Shown: positions 1 to 8,949, counted from the first letter of the stretch. The stretch is DNA of 64,000 nucleotides from Halomonas fontilapidosi (GCF_014192285.1 NZ_JACHXQ010000004.1:186001-250000); one strand, 5' to 3'. Program-made: numbers and translations. The notes: generated from the letters alone by a model not told the origin.

Positions 1-129
1 CTCCCGGTCGTCGAAGATCTTGAGGAACAGCATCCAGACCAGCTGGCCAATGCGCTGTGCATCGCCGTCCACGCCGACGTCCTTGCGCATGATGTCCTGG
101 ATGGATTTGATGGTGGTGCTGATGGCCAT
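1..129 (-). CDS. hsdM: Type I restriction-modification system, M subunit (N-terminal fragment, cut by window edge)
   Basis: Only the first 43 codons are in the window. They begin with ATG at 129 and read MAISTTIKSIQDIMRKDVGV and then a segment ending in FLKIFDDRE, which is the typical HsdM helical N-domain start (the 'LVWMLFLKIFDD' type). HsdM is the S-adenosylmethionine-dependent N6-adenine methyltransferase subunit; with HsdS it methylates the target and with HsdR it forms the restriction complex. It lies 90 bases downstream of hsdR on the same strand, so an R-M order is visible. The specificity gene hsdS, if present, is outside the window. The methyltransferase motifs cannot be checked here. 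Confidence 0.85.
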   Translation of the reverse strand, partial: MAISTTIKSIQDIMRKDVGVDGDAQRIGQLVWMLFLKIFDDRE

Positions 130-219
130 GAGTCGTGAGCTTCCTTGGTGTCTGGTGCGATGACGCCGGCGCATCCACAGGGGGTGGCCGGCATCAGGGT
201 GTGAATAACGTAGCCGCGA

Positions 220-2640
220 TCAGCTGCCGGACTGGTAGAGGGCGTCTTCGAGCTCGTGGACCGCGCGGGTATAGCCGGGCATGCCGCCGAAGGCCTGGGC
301 CAGCTCCATGGGCGCGCCGATCTCGCTGAAGGGCGCCAGGGTGAGCACCTTGGGGTCCTCGATGGGTCCGATGCCGGCATCGGCATACTTGTCGACCAGG
401 GATTCCAGCACCTGGCGGGCCTGACCCTCGTAGCGGGTGAAGATATCACGCTTCCTCACCTGCGCGGCGCGTTCGCGGCGGGTCAGGGCGGGGCGGTCGA
501 AGGCGATATGGCAGATCACGTCGAAGGGGTCGGGCTCGTCGCCGAGCCTGTCGCCCAGCTCCTTGGTCAGGTCCTCCCAGAAGACGCCGTTCTCCTCCAA
601 TTCCTCGAGAATCGCCTGCTTGCGCTCGGCATCCTGCCAGCGCCGCAGGAAGTCATCCAGAGAAGCGAACTGCTCCTTCACCTTCTTGCGGGTGTAGTCG
701 CGCAGGCTCTCGGTGATCAGCTTGCCGTCCGGGCCCAGATACTGCACCCGCTCGGCCACCACGCTGACCTCGACGTCGTCGACCACGTACTTCACCCGCT
801 TGCTGGCATTCTCGTCTTCGGCAAGGCCGGTAGCGGTGAAGGGGTCGTCGGTCTGCCAGGTCTCGCCGGGCTCGATCTCGTAGCCGCCTTCCGCCTCGTT
901 GACCCCACTGGCAGGCTCGTCGTTGACGATCTCGTCATCCGGCACGATGGAGGCGTCGTCGCCCTTGGGCTCATAGACCTTGACCGGCTCGCCGTCGAAG
1001 TCGGGGTCGGCGAACAGCTCGGTGGCCTTCTTGAAGTCGAGGATGGTGAACCAGTGCTTGTGGTAGTCGTCGTTGATGCGGGTGCCGCGGCCGATGATCT
1101 GCTTGAACTCGGTCATCGACTGGATGCGCTGGTCGAGCACGATCAGCTTGCAGGTCTGGGCGTCGACGCCGGTGGTCATCAGCTTGCTGGTGGTAGCGAT
1201 GACGGGATAGCGCGCCTCGGGATTGATGAAGTTGTCGAGTTCGGCCTTGCCCTCGCTCTCGTCGCCGGTGATGCGCATCACGTACTTGCGGTTCTCGGCG
1301 ACCCGCTTCGGGTTCATGTTCACCAGCGCCTGGCGCATGCGCTCGGCGTGGTCGATGTCCTCGCAGAAGACGATGGTCTTCTGGTGGGGGTCGCTGTTCT
1401 CCAGGAACTCCGTGATCCTGCGGGCCACCAGCTCGGTGCGCTTCTTGAGCACCAGGTGCCTGTCGAAGTCCTTCTGGTTGTAGATGCGGTCCTCGATCTC
1501 CTGGCCGAGGGCATCGAGCTGTCCCTTGCTTGGCCGCCAGCCCTGCAGGTCGCGGTCGATATCCACCCGGACCACCTTGTAGGGGGCGAGGAAGCCATCC
1601 TCGATGCCCTGCTTGAGCGAGTAGGTGTAGACCGGCTCGCCGAAGTAGTCGATGTTGGAGACCTCCCTGGTCTCCTTGGGTGTGGCGGTCAGGCCGATAT
1701 GGGTGGCCGCGGAGAAGTACTCGAGGATCGCTCGCCAGGCGGAGTCCACGGCGGCGCTGCCGCGGTGGCATTCATCGATCACCACCAGGTCGAAGAAGTC
1801 CGGCGAGAACTGCTTGTAGATGTTCTTCTCGTCCTCACTGCCGGTCACTGCCTGGTAGAGCGAGAGGTAGATCTCGTAGGACGGATCCACCGTGCGATTG
1901 GTGACCTTGGTCATCGCCTGGCCGAACGGCTTGAAGTCGTTGTTCTTGGTCTGGTCGACCAGGATATTGCGGTCGGCGAGGAAGAGGATGCGTTTCTTCT
2001 GCTTGGCCTTCCACAGCCGCCAGATGATCTGGAAGGCGGTAAAGGTCTTGCCGGTGCCGGTGGCCATCACCAGCAGGATACGGTCCTGGCCGCGAGCCAC
2101 CGCCTCCACGGTGCGGTTGATGGCCACCGTCTGGTAGTAGCGCGGGGTACGCCCGCTGCCGTCATCGAAGAAGGGTTGCTCCACCACCGGGCGTGCGGCC
2201 GGGCCGATGCCCTTGTGCTGGCAGTAGCGTTCCCAGAGCAGCTCAGGCGAAGGGAAATCGTCGAGGCCGAGCAGGGTCTCGGTCTGGCTGCCAAGCCCGG
2301 TGCGGTCGTGGAACAGGAAGCCGTCGCCGTTGCTGGAGAACACGAAGGGCACGTCCAGGGCATCGCTGTAGGCGAGCCCCTGCTGCATGCCGTCGCCCAG
2401 GCCGTGTTGGTTGTCCTTGGCCTCGATCACCGCGATGGGCTGGTTCTTCTGGAAGCTGAGCACGTAGTCGGCACGACGCCGCTTGCCGCGGGTGTGCAGC
2501 CTACCCCGAACGATGATGCGGCCATTGGTGAACGAGACCTCCTCGCGCACCTGAGTCTGGATATCCCAGCCGGCGCGCTCCAGCGCCGGCGTGATGAACT
2601 TCGTGCAGATATCCCGTTCGCTGAGGGCCTTCTTGTCCAT
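220..2640 (-). CDS. hsdR: Type I restriction enzyme R subunit (ATP-dependent translocase/endonuclease)
   Basis: 806 aa, a usual length for the shorter EcoAI/EcoEI-like HsdR group. The N-terminal endonuclease domain shows a PD-(D/E)XK core (Asp58, Glu73, Lys75 in 'VIEAKD'). The SF2 helicase motor follows: Walker A ATGTGKT near residue 195, Walker B/DEAD-like IDECHRGS near 290, motif III GLTATP, and motif [12 protein letters not shown] around 500. The C-terminal third is the helical region that docks on the methyltransferase. All motor and nuclease motifs look intact, so the protein should be active. The start ATG at 2640 follows a purine-rich stretch. hsdM follows 90 bases downstream. It restricts unmodified DNA by translocating and cutting at a distance. 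Confidence 0.93.
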   Translation of the reverse strand: MDKKALSERDICTKFITPALERAGWDIQTQVREEVSFTNGRIIVRGRLHTRGKRRRADYVLSFQKNQPIAVIEAKDNQHGLGDGMQQGLAYSDALDVPFVFSSNGDGFLFHDRTGLGSQTETLLGLDDFPSPELLWERYCQHKGIGPAARPVVEQPFFDDGSGRTPRYYQTVAINRTVEAVARGQDRILLVMATGTGKTFTAFQIIWRLWKAKQKKRILFLADRNILVDQTKNNDFKPFGQAMTKVTNRTVDPSYEIYLSLYQAVTGSEDEKNIYKQFSPDFFDLVVIDECHRGSAAVDSAWRAILEYFSAATHIGLTATPKETREVSNIDYFGEPVYTYSLKQGIEDGFLAPYKVVRVDIDRDLQGWRPSKGQLDALGQEIEDRIYNQKDFDRHLVLKKRTELVARRITEFLENSDPHQKTIVFCEDIDHAERMRQALVNMNPKRVAENRKYVMRITGDESEGKAELDNFINPEARYPVIATTSKLMTTGVDAQTCKLIVLDQRIQSMTEFKQIIGRGTRINDDYHKHWFTILDFKKATELFADPDFDGEPVKVYEPKGDDASIVPDDEIVNDEPASGVNEAEGGYEIEPGETWQTDDPFTATGLAEDENASKRVKYVVDDVEVSVVAERVQYLGPDGKLITESLRDYTRKKVKEQFASLDDFLRRWQDAERKQAILEELEENGVFWEDLTKELGDRLGDEPDPFDVICHIAFDRPALTRRERAAQVRKRDIFTRYEGQARQVLESLVDKYADAGIGPIEDPKVLTLAPFSEIGAPMELAQAFGGMPGYTRAVHELEDALYQSGS

Positions 2641-3058
2641 GGCAGCATCCTTGCGCGTCGATGGCGGGGCGGGAGCTTGTTACCTCAGCTTACGGCATAG
2701 GGCGTTCGTTGACACGGCGACTCATGGAGCGCCCAAGCCGCGCGGATAAAAAGCCACTGCATCGATATGCTGCCTGGCGCTACTCCGGGACGCAGCACGC
2801 ACTGACCCTCTGCACGGGGCTGCCGTCCTCTCCACGCCCGGGGCGCTGGCGCTTACCGGGCCTACGTGGCGCTCTGTAGATAAGCCCCTTTCGTGCCAGC
2901 AACGTCGAACTCGCCGATCCACGCCGCGTCCGGCTTGGCCCTCACGGGTGATCGCTGGGTCCTCGGGCTTGTCGCCAACGGCTCCGCCTGTTTCTTGATA
3001 AGGGCTTGATGATCTTTCACGCGGCCGCCAGCATGGCGCCTTTTTGCGTGGAGACATC
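2641..3058. other. Intergenic region between hsdR and the EEP gene; no gene seen
   Basis: About 420 bases separate divergent hsdR (minus) and the EEP-family gene (plus). No reading frame with a ribosome site and family resemblance was found on either strand. The stretch must hold the hsdR promoter and contains one REP-like palindrome (listed separately). The base composition is patchy, with short AT-richer pieces near 2690-2760, as is common next to restriction loci. Confidence 0.5.
2836..2866. repeat. REP-like palindrome
   Basis: GCCCGG (2836-2841) and CCGGGC (2856-2861) flank an inner GCGC-tg-GCGC hairpin and the motif ends in CCTACG. This imperfect palindrome has the look of bacterial REP (repetitive extragenic palindromic) elements, whose common core is 'GGCGCT..CGCTTACCGGGCCTAC'. 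Only one unit is seen in this window, so the family assignment is by resemblance. A genome-wide count would decide. Confidence 0.5.
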
Positions 3059-4120
3059 ATGCGTCGTGATCTGCTGGCAGGGCTGCTGGCCCTGACACCC
3101 CTGTTCGCTCAGGCCGATGTGATCGTCGGCAGCTGGAACATCAAGCACCTGGGCTGGAACAACGACAAGGCCATCCCGCAGGTGGCACACGTGGCCAATC
3201 ATTTCGATCTGCTGGCGGTGCAGGAGCTCATGGATCCCACGGCGCTGGAGCGGCTCGAAGCGAGCCTGGAGGAGATCTCGGGAGAGCCCTGGTCCGCCAT
3301 GGCCAGCCATGCCCTGGGGCGCAGCTCCTATGAGGAGCACTACGCCTTCCTGTGGCGCGAGAGCGAGGTGGCCTACGAGGATGGGGCCGTGGTGTTCATC
3401 GACCATGGCGACGTCTTCTCGCGGCAGCCCTATTCGGCGCGCTTCCGCGATGTGGACACCGGCGATCTGTTCACGCTGGCGACGGTGCATGTGGTCTATG
3501 GCGACAGCGTGAGCGACCGCCTGCCGGAGATCGAGGCGCTGGCCGACTACTGGCAGTGGCTGGACGAGGCCCATCCTCAGACGCCGCGGCTGCTGGCGGG
3601 CGATTTCAACCTGGCGCCCGACCATCCGGCCTGGCAGGCGCTGCGCGAGCGGGGTGCGCGGCCGGCGATCAGCGAGGGGCGCTCCACCCTGGCGACCACG
3701 GCGGGCCAGTACGCCAATCTCTACGACAACCTCTGGTACGACGCCAGTCAGCTGGCCCCTGATAGCCAGGGCATCCTGAACTTTCCTGAACTGCTGCCCC
3801 TGGCCCACCAGGCGGCACGCGACCGGGTCTCGGATCATGCGCCGGTCTACCTGAGCCTGAACGGCGCGGCACTCGTGGCGACCCATGCCACCAGTGGTGA
3901 GCTGGTAGCGAGCCAGCGGATGGCGAGCTGCATCGATCTCAACGACAGCAGCGCCAACCGCTTGGCCGAGCTGCCCCATGTGGGGCCGGCGCGCGCCGAG
4001 GACATCATTGCTGGCCGGCCGTGGCAGAGGCCCAGCGAGCTCACCCGGATCTCTGGGATCGGCGGCGGGCGACTGGGCGAGATTCGCCGCAGTGGCCTGC
4101 TGTGTGGCGAGAAGGGGTAA
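3059..4120 (+). CDS. Secreted endonuclease/exonuclease/phosphatase-family protein with C-terminal helix-hairpin-helix
   Basis: 353 aa. A Sec signal peptide (MRRDLLAGLLALTPLFAQA) precedes an EEP (DNase I-like) domain with its usual motifs: SWNIKHLGW, VQEL, AGDFNL and SDHAPVY near the end of the fold. After about residue 285 there is a helix-hairpin-helix region (LPHVGPARAEDII ... ISGIGGGRLGEI) like that of ComEA-type DNA-binding proteins. The ATG at 3059 is preferred over an in-frame TTG at 3044 because GGAGA lies 6 bases upstream and the signal peptide begins there. The likely role is an extracellular or periplasmic DNase for nutrient scavenging. Substrate is inferred from the fold, and a phosphatase role is not excluded. 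Confidence 0.85.
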   Translation: MRRDLLAGLLALTPLFAQADVIVGSWNIKHLGWNNDKAIPQVAHVANHFDLLAVQELMDPTALERLEASLEEISGEPWSAMASHALGRSSYEEHYAFLWRESEVAYEDGAVVFIDHGDVFSRQPYSARFRDVDTGDLFTLATVHVVYGDSVSDRLPEIEALADYWQWLDEAHPQTPRLLAGDFNLAPDHPAWQALRERGARPAISEGRSTLATTAGQYANLYDNLWYDASQLAPDSQGILNFPELLPLAHQAARDRVSDHAPVYLSLNGAALVATHATSGELVASQRMASCIDLNDSSANRLAELPHVGPARAEDIIAGRPWQRPSELTRISGIGGGRLGEIRRSGLLCGEKG

Positions 4121-4210
4121 ACAGCGAGGCAGGACTGTTCAGCCTCAAGGCGATCCAAGCCGAGTGCTACCTTCTGACGCCGGCAGGATTCCCGGGGTGT
4201 TGATATTGCG

Positions 4211-4229
4211 AAGGGTACACCCCACCCTT
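4211..4229. promoter_or_regulatory. Small inverted repeat upstream of phhB
   Basis: AAGGGT (4211-4216) and ACCCTT (4224-4229) form a 6-base inverted repeat with a 7-base spacer, ending 31 bases before the phhB start. It could be an operator or simply chance in GC-rich sequence. No regulator gene is adjacent. Confidence 0.25.
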
Positions 4230-4260
4230 GGGAGTACAGCCAACAACCCTGGAGGTTGAG

Positions 4261-4608
4261 ATGAGCGACCTGAAAGAACACAGCTGTGAAGCCTGCAGCC
4301 CGGACGCGCCCAAGGCGAGCGCGGAAGAAAAGCAGCAGTTGCACAAGGATGTTCCGGATTGGGAAATCCGGGTGGTTGACGGTGAAGAGCAGCTTCACCG
4401 GCTCTTCAAGCTCAAGAATTTCGCCAAGGCGCTGGAATTCACCAACAAGGTGGGGGATCTCGCCGAAGCCGAAGATCATCACCCGGTTATCGTGCTGGAA
4501 TATGGCAAGGTTGCCGTGAGCTGGTGGAGCCATGAGATCGGCGGCCTGCACAAGAACGATTTCGTCCTTGCCGCAAGAACCGACGCGGCCTTCAACGACA
4601 TGGCATAA
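4261..4608 (+). CDS. phhB: 4a-hydroxytetrahydrobiopterin dehydratase (pterin-4a-carbinolamine dehydratase)
   Basis: 115 aa, the usual family size. It recycles the pterin cofactor of aromatic amino acid hydroxylases by dehydrating 4a-hydroxytetrahydropterin; a cytoplasmic enzyme. The family signature is visible: [20 protein letters not shown], then [10 protein letters not shown] with the paired catalytic histidines, then [18 protein letters not shown]. The ATG at 4261 has GGAGG 6 bases upstream, which decides against upstream non-ATG starts. No phenylalanine hydroxylase gene is adjacent, so the partner lies elsewhere or the protein serves molybdopterin or other pterin metabolism, as proposed for similar stand-alone copies. 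Confidence 0.93.
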   Translation: MSDLKEHSCEACSPDAPKASAEEKQQLHKDVPDWEIRVVDGEEQLHRLFKLKNFAKALEFTNKVGDLAEAEDHHPVIVLEYGKVAVSWWSHEIGGLHKNDFVLAARTDAAFNDMA

Positions 4609-4804
4609 CCCCCACCGCGGCGGAACCCGGCTTCCGCCGCGACCTCCTGCCCGACCCCCCCGTCAGCATCACTGAGCATCGTATAGCTTATCCCCTGACC
4701 CTGACGTGAGCCATGAAGCACTGATCTGCCTCAAGGCGACCCCGGCTGGCTGGCGTCTATGCTTTTCAGAACATGCCCTGAAAATGCATCAAGAGGAGCC
4801 TGCC

Positions 4805-5362
4805 ATGTTGTTGCCCCCATCGCGCCATTCGGCTACCCGCCACGGTAGTCGTCGTTTTATCGTTGGCCTGGCCGGCGCCGTTGCGCTGGGTGCCAGTGCG
4901 GTCAGCCTCGCCGCCGAGCCCGTCAGGCCGGATCTGACGCCCAAGCTGCAGGGCCTGCTGAAGCAGGAGATGATCCAGGTCGAGCAGGCGATGCAGGCGG
5001 TCTACAGCGCGATCGTCCAGGGGCGACACGCGGTAGTGGCCGAGAAGGGGCAGTCGATTCACGACAGCTTCATTCTCGCGCAGTCGCTGACCGAGGCGGA
5101 TCGTCGGGATCTCAAGGCCGCCGTGCCGCCGGCCTTCCTGCAGATGGATGCCTATCTGCATGAGCTCTCGGCGTCACTGGCTGAGGCCGGCCGCGCCGAA
5201 GATACCCCTCGCCAGGTGGAACTCTTCGCACGCATGACCGAGTCCTGCGTGGCGTGTCATAGCGCCTACGTCAGCGACCGCTTCGAGGGGCTGGAGGCGC
5301 CGAAGGTGCCGGCAGGCTGGGGGCTGGCGCCAGAGGCGTCGGGCGACGACGCGGAAGGTTGA
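4805..5362 (+). CDS. Exported monoheme c-type cytochrome, cytochrome c'-like
   Basis: 185 aa. The N-terminus has a twin-arginine-like SRRFIVG followed by a hydrophobic stretch ending in SLAAE, so it is exported. One heme-binding CVACH lies near the C-terminus (Cys148, Cys151, His152). A helical body precedes it. The C-terminal heme motif and helical body fit the cytochrome c'/c-556 type four-helix bundle. The distal ligand cannot be assigned. The start ATG at 4805 follows AGAGGAGC. The gene stands alone between phhB and the DUF4202 gene. The role is probably periplasmic electron transfer or gas binding, inferred only from fold type. Confidence 0.75.
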   Translation: MLLPPSRHSATRHGSRRFIVGLAGAVALGASAVSLAAEPVRPDLTPKLQGLLKQEMIQVEQAMQAVYSAIVQGRHAVVAEKGQSIHDSFILAQSLTEADRRDLKAAVPPAFLQMDAYLHELSASLAEAGRAEDTPRQVELFARMTESCVACHSAYVSDRFEGLEAPKVPAGWGLAPEASGDDAEG

Positions 5363-5459
5363 CCTGCCTCGGCTTTTGCGTCAGAACAGTCTGTCCTGCT
5401 GGCCCTTCAGCGTAGCGGCTGTCGGGCCGGCCAGCTTGTTCAGCACGGAGGCTAGACCG

Positions 5460-6047
5460 ATGCCCCTTTCCCCCCTCGATCAGACCCTTGCCGCCCTGGA
5501 TGCCCTGCACGCCGAGGACCCGCGTCGTGTGGCGGTAAACGGCGAGCCGGTGCCTCAGGAGCTGTGGCATGCCGGACGCATGAGTGCCTGGCTGGAACAG
5601 TTGCACGAGCGCCCCGACGCGCTGATGCAGCTGGCGGTGCGCGGCCAGCACCTGCAGCGCTGGGAGGTGCCGCGCAGTGACTATCCCGAGGGCCGAGTGG
5701 GCTACCTCACCTGGCGGCGCGACCAGGGCCGCCGCGCCGGCGAAACCACCGCTCGCCTGATGCGCGAGGCCGGCTTTGACGACGCATCAGCCGAGGCCGT
5801 GGCGCGGATGATCCGCAAGCAGGGGCTCGGGCGTGAGCCGGGCACCCAGGCCGTGGAGGATTGCGCCTGCCTGGTGTTCCTGGAGAACTACTTCGGCGAT
5901 TTCTCGAAGCAGATCGATCACGACCACCTGATCCGCATCGTCCAGATGACCTGGAAGAAGATGTCACCGCCGGCCCATGCCCTGGCGCTGGAGCTGCCCA
6001 TGACGGCCGAGGCGCGCGCGCTGGTGGAGGAGGCGCTGGCGGGCTAG
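5460..6047 (+). CDS. DUF4202 family protein
   Basis: 195 aa, typical for this family of uncharacterised cytoplasmic proteins. The recognisable signature is an 'ELWHAGRMSAWLEQL' helix followed by QHLQRWEVPRSDYPEGRVGYLTWR and a C-terminal FLENYFGDF. The repeated His/Asp residues resemble HD-like or metal-dependent helical folds, but I can assign no activity. The ATG at 5460 (GGAG 9 bases upstream) gives the conserved start; upstream frame extension has no homology-like sequence. It converges with ackA. Confidence 0.85.
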   Translation: MPLSPLDQTLAALDALHAEDPRRVAVNGEPVPQELWHAGRMSAWLEQLHERPDALMQLAVRGQHLQRWEVPRSDYPEGRVGYLTWRRDQGRRAGETTARLMREAGFDDASAEAVARMIRKQGLGREPGTQAVEDCACLVFLENYFGDFSKQIDHDHLIRIVQMTWKKMSPPAHALALELPMTAEARALVEEALAG

Positions 6048-6069
6048 GGCCAGCACCCCGGCGAGACGC

Positions 6070-6096
6070 TGACGGTTGACTGCTGCGGCACCGTCA
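6070..6096. terminator. Weak hairpin between convergent DUF4202 and ackA genes
   Basis: TGACGGT (6070-6076) and ACCGTCA (6090-6096) form a 7-bp stem with a 13-base loop, in the 61-base space between two convergent stops. There is no T-run, so termination is only suggested by position. Confidence 0.3.
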
Positions 6097-6108
6097 CCGC
6101 GACCTCCG

Positions 6109-7302
6109 TTACGCCAGGCCTGCTACCCGGGCGCTGTACCAGGCGATCATCCGCTCTTCGTCGGTGGGAATCACCCAGGCGCCGACGCGGCTCTCGGCGG
6201 TACTGATGCGTCGCGCATCGCGGCGGTTGGCGTCGGCGTCGAGTTCAATGCCCAGCCACTCGCAGCCGCGGCAGATGGCCTCACGCACCGGGCCGGCGCC
6301 CTCGCCGATGCCGGCGGTGAAGACCAGCTGGTCGAGTCCGCCCAAGGCACTGGCCAGGCTGCCGATCTCGCGCACGGCACGATAGGCGTAGAGGTCCACC
6401 GCTTCGCGTGCCTCGGGGGCAGGGCTTTCGAGCAGTTCGCGCATGTCGCCGCTGATGCCGGACACCCCGAGCAGGCCGGAGCGCTTGTAGAGCATCTCGC
6501 TGACCTCCTCGGCGCTCATGCCTTCCTGCTGGATCAGGTGCAGTACCAGCCCCGGGTCGAGGCGGCCGCTGCGGGTGCCCATGGGCATGCCTTCCATGGC
6601 GGTGAAGCCCATGGTGGAGGCCACGCTGGTGCCTTTGTGAATGGCGCACAGGCTGGAGCCGTTGCCCAGATGAGCGACGATCACCCGCTCGCCTGGCGCC
6701 TCGCCCAGCGACTCGGGCAGCACCCGATTGATGTAGTCGTAGGAGAGGCCGTGGAAGCCGTAGCGGATCAGGCCGCGCGCCGTCATCTCACGGGGAAGGG
6801 CGAACTGACGGGCCACCTCAGGCTGTTCGGCATGGAAGGCGGTGTCGAAGCAGGCGACCTGGGGCAGCTCGGGGTAGCGTTCGGCGAGCGGGTCGACCGG
6901 CGCCAGGCAGAAGGGCTGGTGCAGCGGCGCCAGCGGTTCGAGTTCCTTGAGTTCCGCGGTGATCTCGGACGTGAGTGTCACGGGGCGATGGTAGTCGCGG
7001 CCGCCGTGGACCACGCGGTGCCCCACCACGGCGAGCGAGAGGTCGGAGAACGCGTCGAGCCAGTGCAACAGGCGCTCGAGGGCGCCGGGCAGGTCGAGCT
7101 TCTCGGGCAACGCCGCCGTGTCCGTGTCCACGGCTTGGCCCTCGCCGTCGCGCAGCGTCAACCGCGGCGTGCCGCCATTGAGCCCGGCATACTTGCCGCG
7201 ATAGCGGGGCGTCAGGGTGTCGAGCGATGCGGCGCCTTCCAGCGGATAAAGGGCAAACTTGAGGCTGGAGGAGCCGCTGTTGAGGGTGAGGATGTGGCGC
7301 AT
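6109..7302 (-). CDS. ackA: Acetate kinase
   Basis: 397 aa, full family length. It converts acetyl phosphate and ADP to acetate and ATP (reversible), in the cytoplasm. The sequence shows the ASKHA-fold signatures: N-terminal LNSGSSSLKF, GHRVVHGG, the HLGNGSS phosphate loop, and the C-terminal FTAGIGE. The ATG at 7302 has AAGGAG upstream. It starts only 16 bases after the stop of the MaoC-phosphotransacetylase fusion gene, so the two are almost surely one operon forming a two-step acyl-CoA to acyl-phosphate to acid route. Because its partner is not the usual large Pta, the true substrate could be acetate, propionate or butyrate. Confidence 0.95.
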   Translation of the reverse strand: MRHILTLNSGSSSLKFALYPLEGAASLDTLTPRYRGKYAGLNGGTPRLTLRDGEGQAVDTDTAALPEKLDLPGALERLLHWLDAFSDLSLAVVGHRVVHGGRDYHRPVTLTSEITAELKELEPLAPLHQPFCLAPVDPLAERYPELPQVACFDTAFHAEQPEVARQFALPREMTARGLIRYGFHGLSYDYINRVLPESLGEAPGERVIVAHLGNGSSLCAIHKGTSVASTMGFTAMEGMPMGTRSGRLDPGLVLHLIQQEGMSAEEVSEMLYKRSGLLGVSGISGDMRELLESPAPEAREAVDLYAYRAVREIGSLASALGGLDQLVFTAGIGEGAGPVREAICRGCEWLGIELDADANRRDARRISTAESRVGAWVIPTDEERMIAWYSARVAGLA

Positions 7303-7318
7303 GTCGGACTCCTTTGTC

Positions 7319-8743
7319 TCAGTCTGCCTGGCCGGGTGGGCCCTTGCGCTTCTGGTGGTCGGCCGCGAGCAGGGCCAGGGCGCAGGACGCCATGCGGGTG
7401 ATGGCTTCGTCGGCGCGGCTGGTCAGGATGATCGGCACCCGGGCGCCCAGCACCAGGCCGGCACCGGTGGCGTCGGCCAGGTAGTTCAGCTGCTTCATCA
7501 GCATGTTGGCCGCTTCCAGGTCCGGCGCGACCAGGATGTCGGCGCGGCCGGCGACCAGTGAGTCGATGCCCTTGGTGCGTGCCGCGTCCTCGGAGATGGC
7601 GTTGTCGAAGGCCAGCGGGCCGTCGAGGGTGCCGCCCTTGATCTGGCCACGATCGGCCATCTTGCACAGGGCGGCGGCATCCAGCGTCGAGGGCATCTTG
7701 GGGTTGACCGTTTCCACCGCGGCAAGAATGGCGACCTTGGGGTCGTCGTTGCCCAGGGCGTGGGCCAGCCCGATGGCGTTGCGAACGATGTCGCGCTTCT
7801 GGTCGAGGTTGGGCGTGATATTGATGGCGGCGTCGGTGATGAATAGCGGCCGGGGATAGGTCGGCACGTCGAAGGCCATGACGTGGCTGATGCAGCGCTC
7901 GGTGCGCAGGCCGCCATCGCGCTTGAGGACCTCGCGCATCAGCTCATCGGTGTGCAGGGCACCCTTCATGAGGGCTTCGGCGCGTCCTTCCCGTACCAGC
8001 GCCACGGCGCGCTCCGCGGCGGCATGGCTGTGCGGGACGTCGATCAGTTCGAACTCGCTGATGTCGAGTTCGGCTTGCTCGGCGGCGGCGCGGATCTTGG
8101 CCTCCGGGCCGACCAGCAGGGGAATGATCAGGCCGTGATGGGCGGCGGCCACGGCGCCGGTCAGCGAGACGTCATCCACCGGGTGCACCACGGCTACCGG
8201 AATGGCGGGCGGATGGTCGGCCGCGGAGAGAATCTCATGCAGGCGGCCACGCTCGGCCAGGCGCACCGTGGGCAGTACGGTGCGGTGCCGGCGGACCTTC
8301 TCCTTGGGCGCGAGTACCCGCGCCTCGCCCTCGATGACCACCTTGCCCTTCTGGTTCTCGCAGCGGCAGTCCAGGATCAGCTGCGTGCGCGCTTCGTCCT
8401 TGGTTTTGACGCGGACGCTCACCTTGAGCACGTCGCCCAGCGAGACCGGCGCCCGGAAACTCAGCGTCTGCCCCAGGTAAAGGGTGCCGGGACCGGGCAG
8501 CTGGGTGCCCAGCACCGTGGAGATCAGCGCACCGCCCCACATGCCGTGGGCGATGACCTCCTGGAAACGTGAGCTGCGCGCGAAATCGTCGTCCACATGG
8601 GAGGGGTTGACGTCCCCGGACATGATGGCGAACAGCTTGATGTCATCCAGGGTCAGGCGCTTCTCGAGGTGGGCCTCGTCGCCTACCTGGATCTCGTCGA
8701 AGGTGCGGTTCTCGATATAGCGGTCGTCGTTTGGTGCATCCAT
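7319..8743 (-). CDS. MaoC-like hydratase / phosphate acyltransferase fusion
   Basis: 474 aa in two domains. Residues about 1-150 are a MaoC/hot-dog (R)-enoyl-CoA hydratase domain with the intact signature SGDVNPSHVDDDFA and VIAHGM. Residues about 165-474 are a phosphate acetyl/butyryltransferase domain (EALMKGALHTDEL, then FITDAAINITPN and LVAPDLEAANML). The second domain exchanges CoA for phosphate on a short acyl-CoA; the first would hydrate an enoyl-CoA. This fused type is annotated in proteobacteria as bifunctional enoyl-CoA hydratase/phosphate acetyltransferase. The ATG at 8743 with GGAG upstream is chosen; the longer open frame to 8827 lacks hydratase-like sequence. It is followed at 16 bases by ackA. 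Confidence 0.9.
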   Translation of the reverse strand: MDAPNDDRYIENRTFDEIQVGDEAHLEKRLTLDDIKLFAIMSGDVNPSHVDDDFARSSRFQEVIAHGMWGGALISTVLGTQLPGPGTLYLGQTLSFRAPVSLGDVLKVSVRVKTKDEARTQLILDCRCENQKGKVVIEGEARVLAPKEKVRRHRTVLPTVRLAERGRLHEILSAADHPPAIPVAVVHPVDDVSLTGAVAAAHHGLIIPLLVGPEAKIRAAAEQAELDISEFELIDVPHSHAAAERAVALVREGRAEALMKGALHTDELMREVLKRDGGLRTERCISHVMAFDVPTYPRPLFITDAAINITPNLDQKRDIVRNAIGLAHALGNDDPKVAILAAVETVNPKMPSTLDAAALCKMADRGQIKGGTLDGPLAFDNAISEDAARTKGIDSLVAGRADILVAPDLEAANMLMKQLNYLADATGAGLVLGARVPIILTSRADEAITRMASCALALLAADHQKRKGPPGQAD

Positions 8744-8881
8744 ATCGCCAGCTCCAGTAGTGATTACTGCAATGCAGCAAATATAGCCTCCCATCATAGC
8801 CGGCCGTTGGCTACCGTTCGTTGACACATATCGGATGCTGACCAGTTCGATATCCGCATCGAGCCGGGCGAGAACGCAGGC

Positions 8882-8909
8882 GGGCGGACCCTGTCGACAG
8901 GGCCCGCCC
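8882..8909. terminator. GC-rich hairpin downstream of the DUF6746-like gene
   Basis: GGGCGGACCCTG (8882-8893) pairs with CAGGGCCCGCCC (8898-8909) with one mismatch and a 4-base loop. It lies 40 bases past the stop of the minus-strand gene at 8950 and before the next minus-strand operon. A clear T-run is absent. Confidence 0.5.
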
Positions 8910-8949
8910 GCGCTGTTCAGGCGAGCAGTGGCCCGCCAGGAGAGTGAGT

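Noticed and set aside
256-2700. 814-codon open frame antisense to hsdR
   Set aside because: It is a mirror frame of a high-GC gene: low-complexity composition rich in Gly, Val, Leu and Ala, no ribosome site and no family motifs, while hsdR has all its motifs.
2722-3060. 112-codon minus-strand frame between hsdR and the EEP gene
   Set aside because: No ribosome site, no domain, overlaps the REP-like palindrome.
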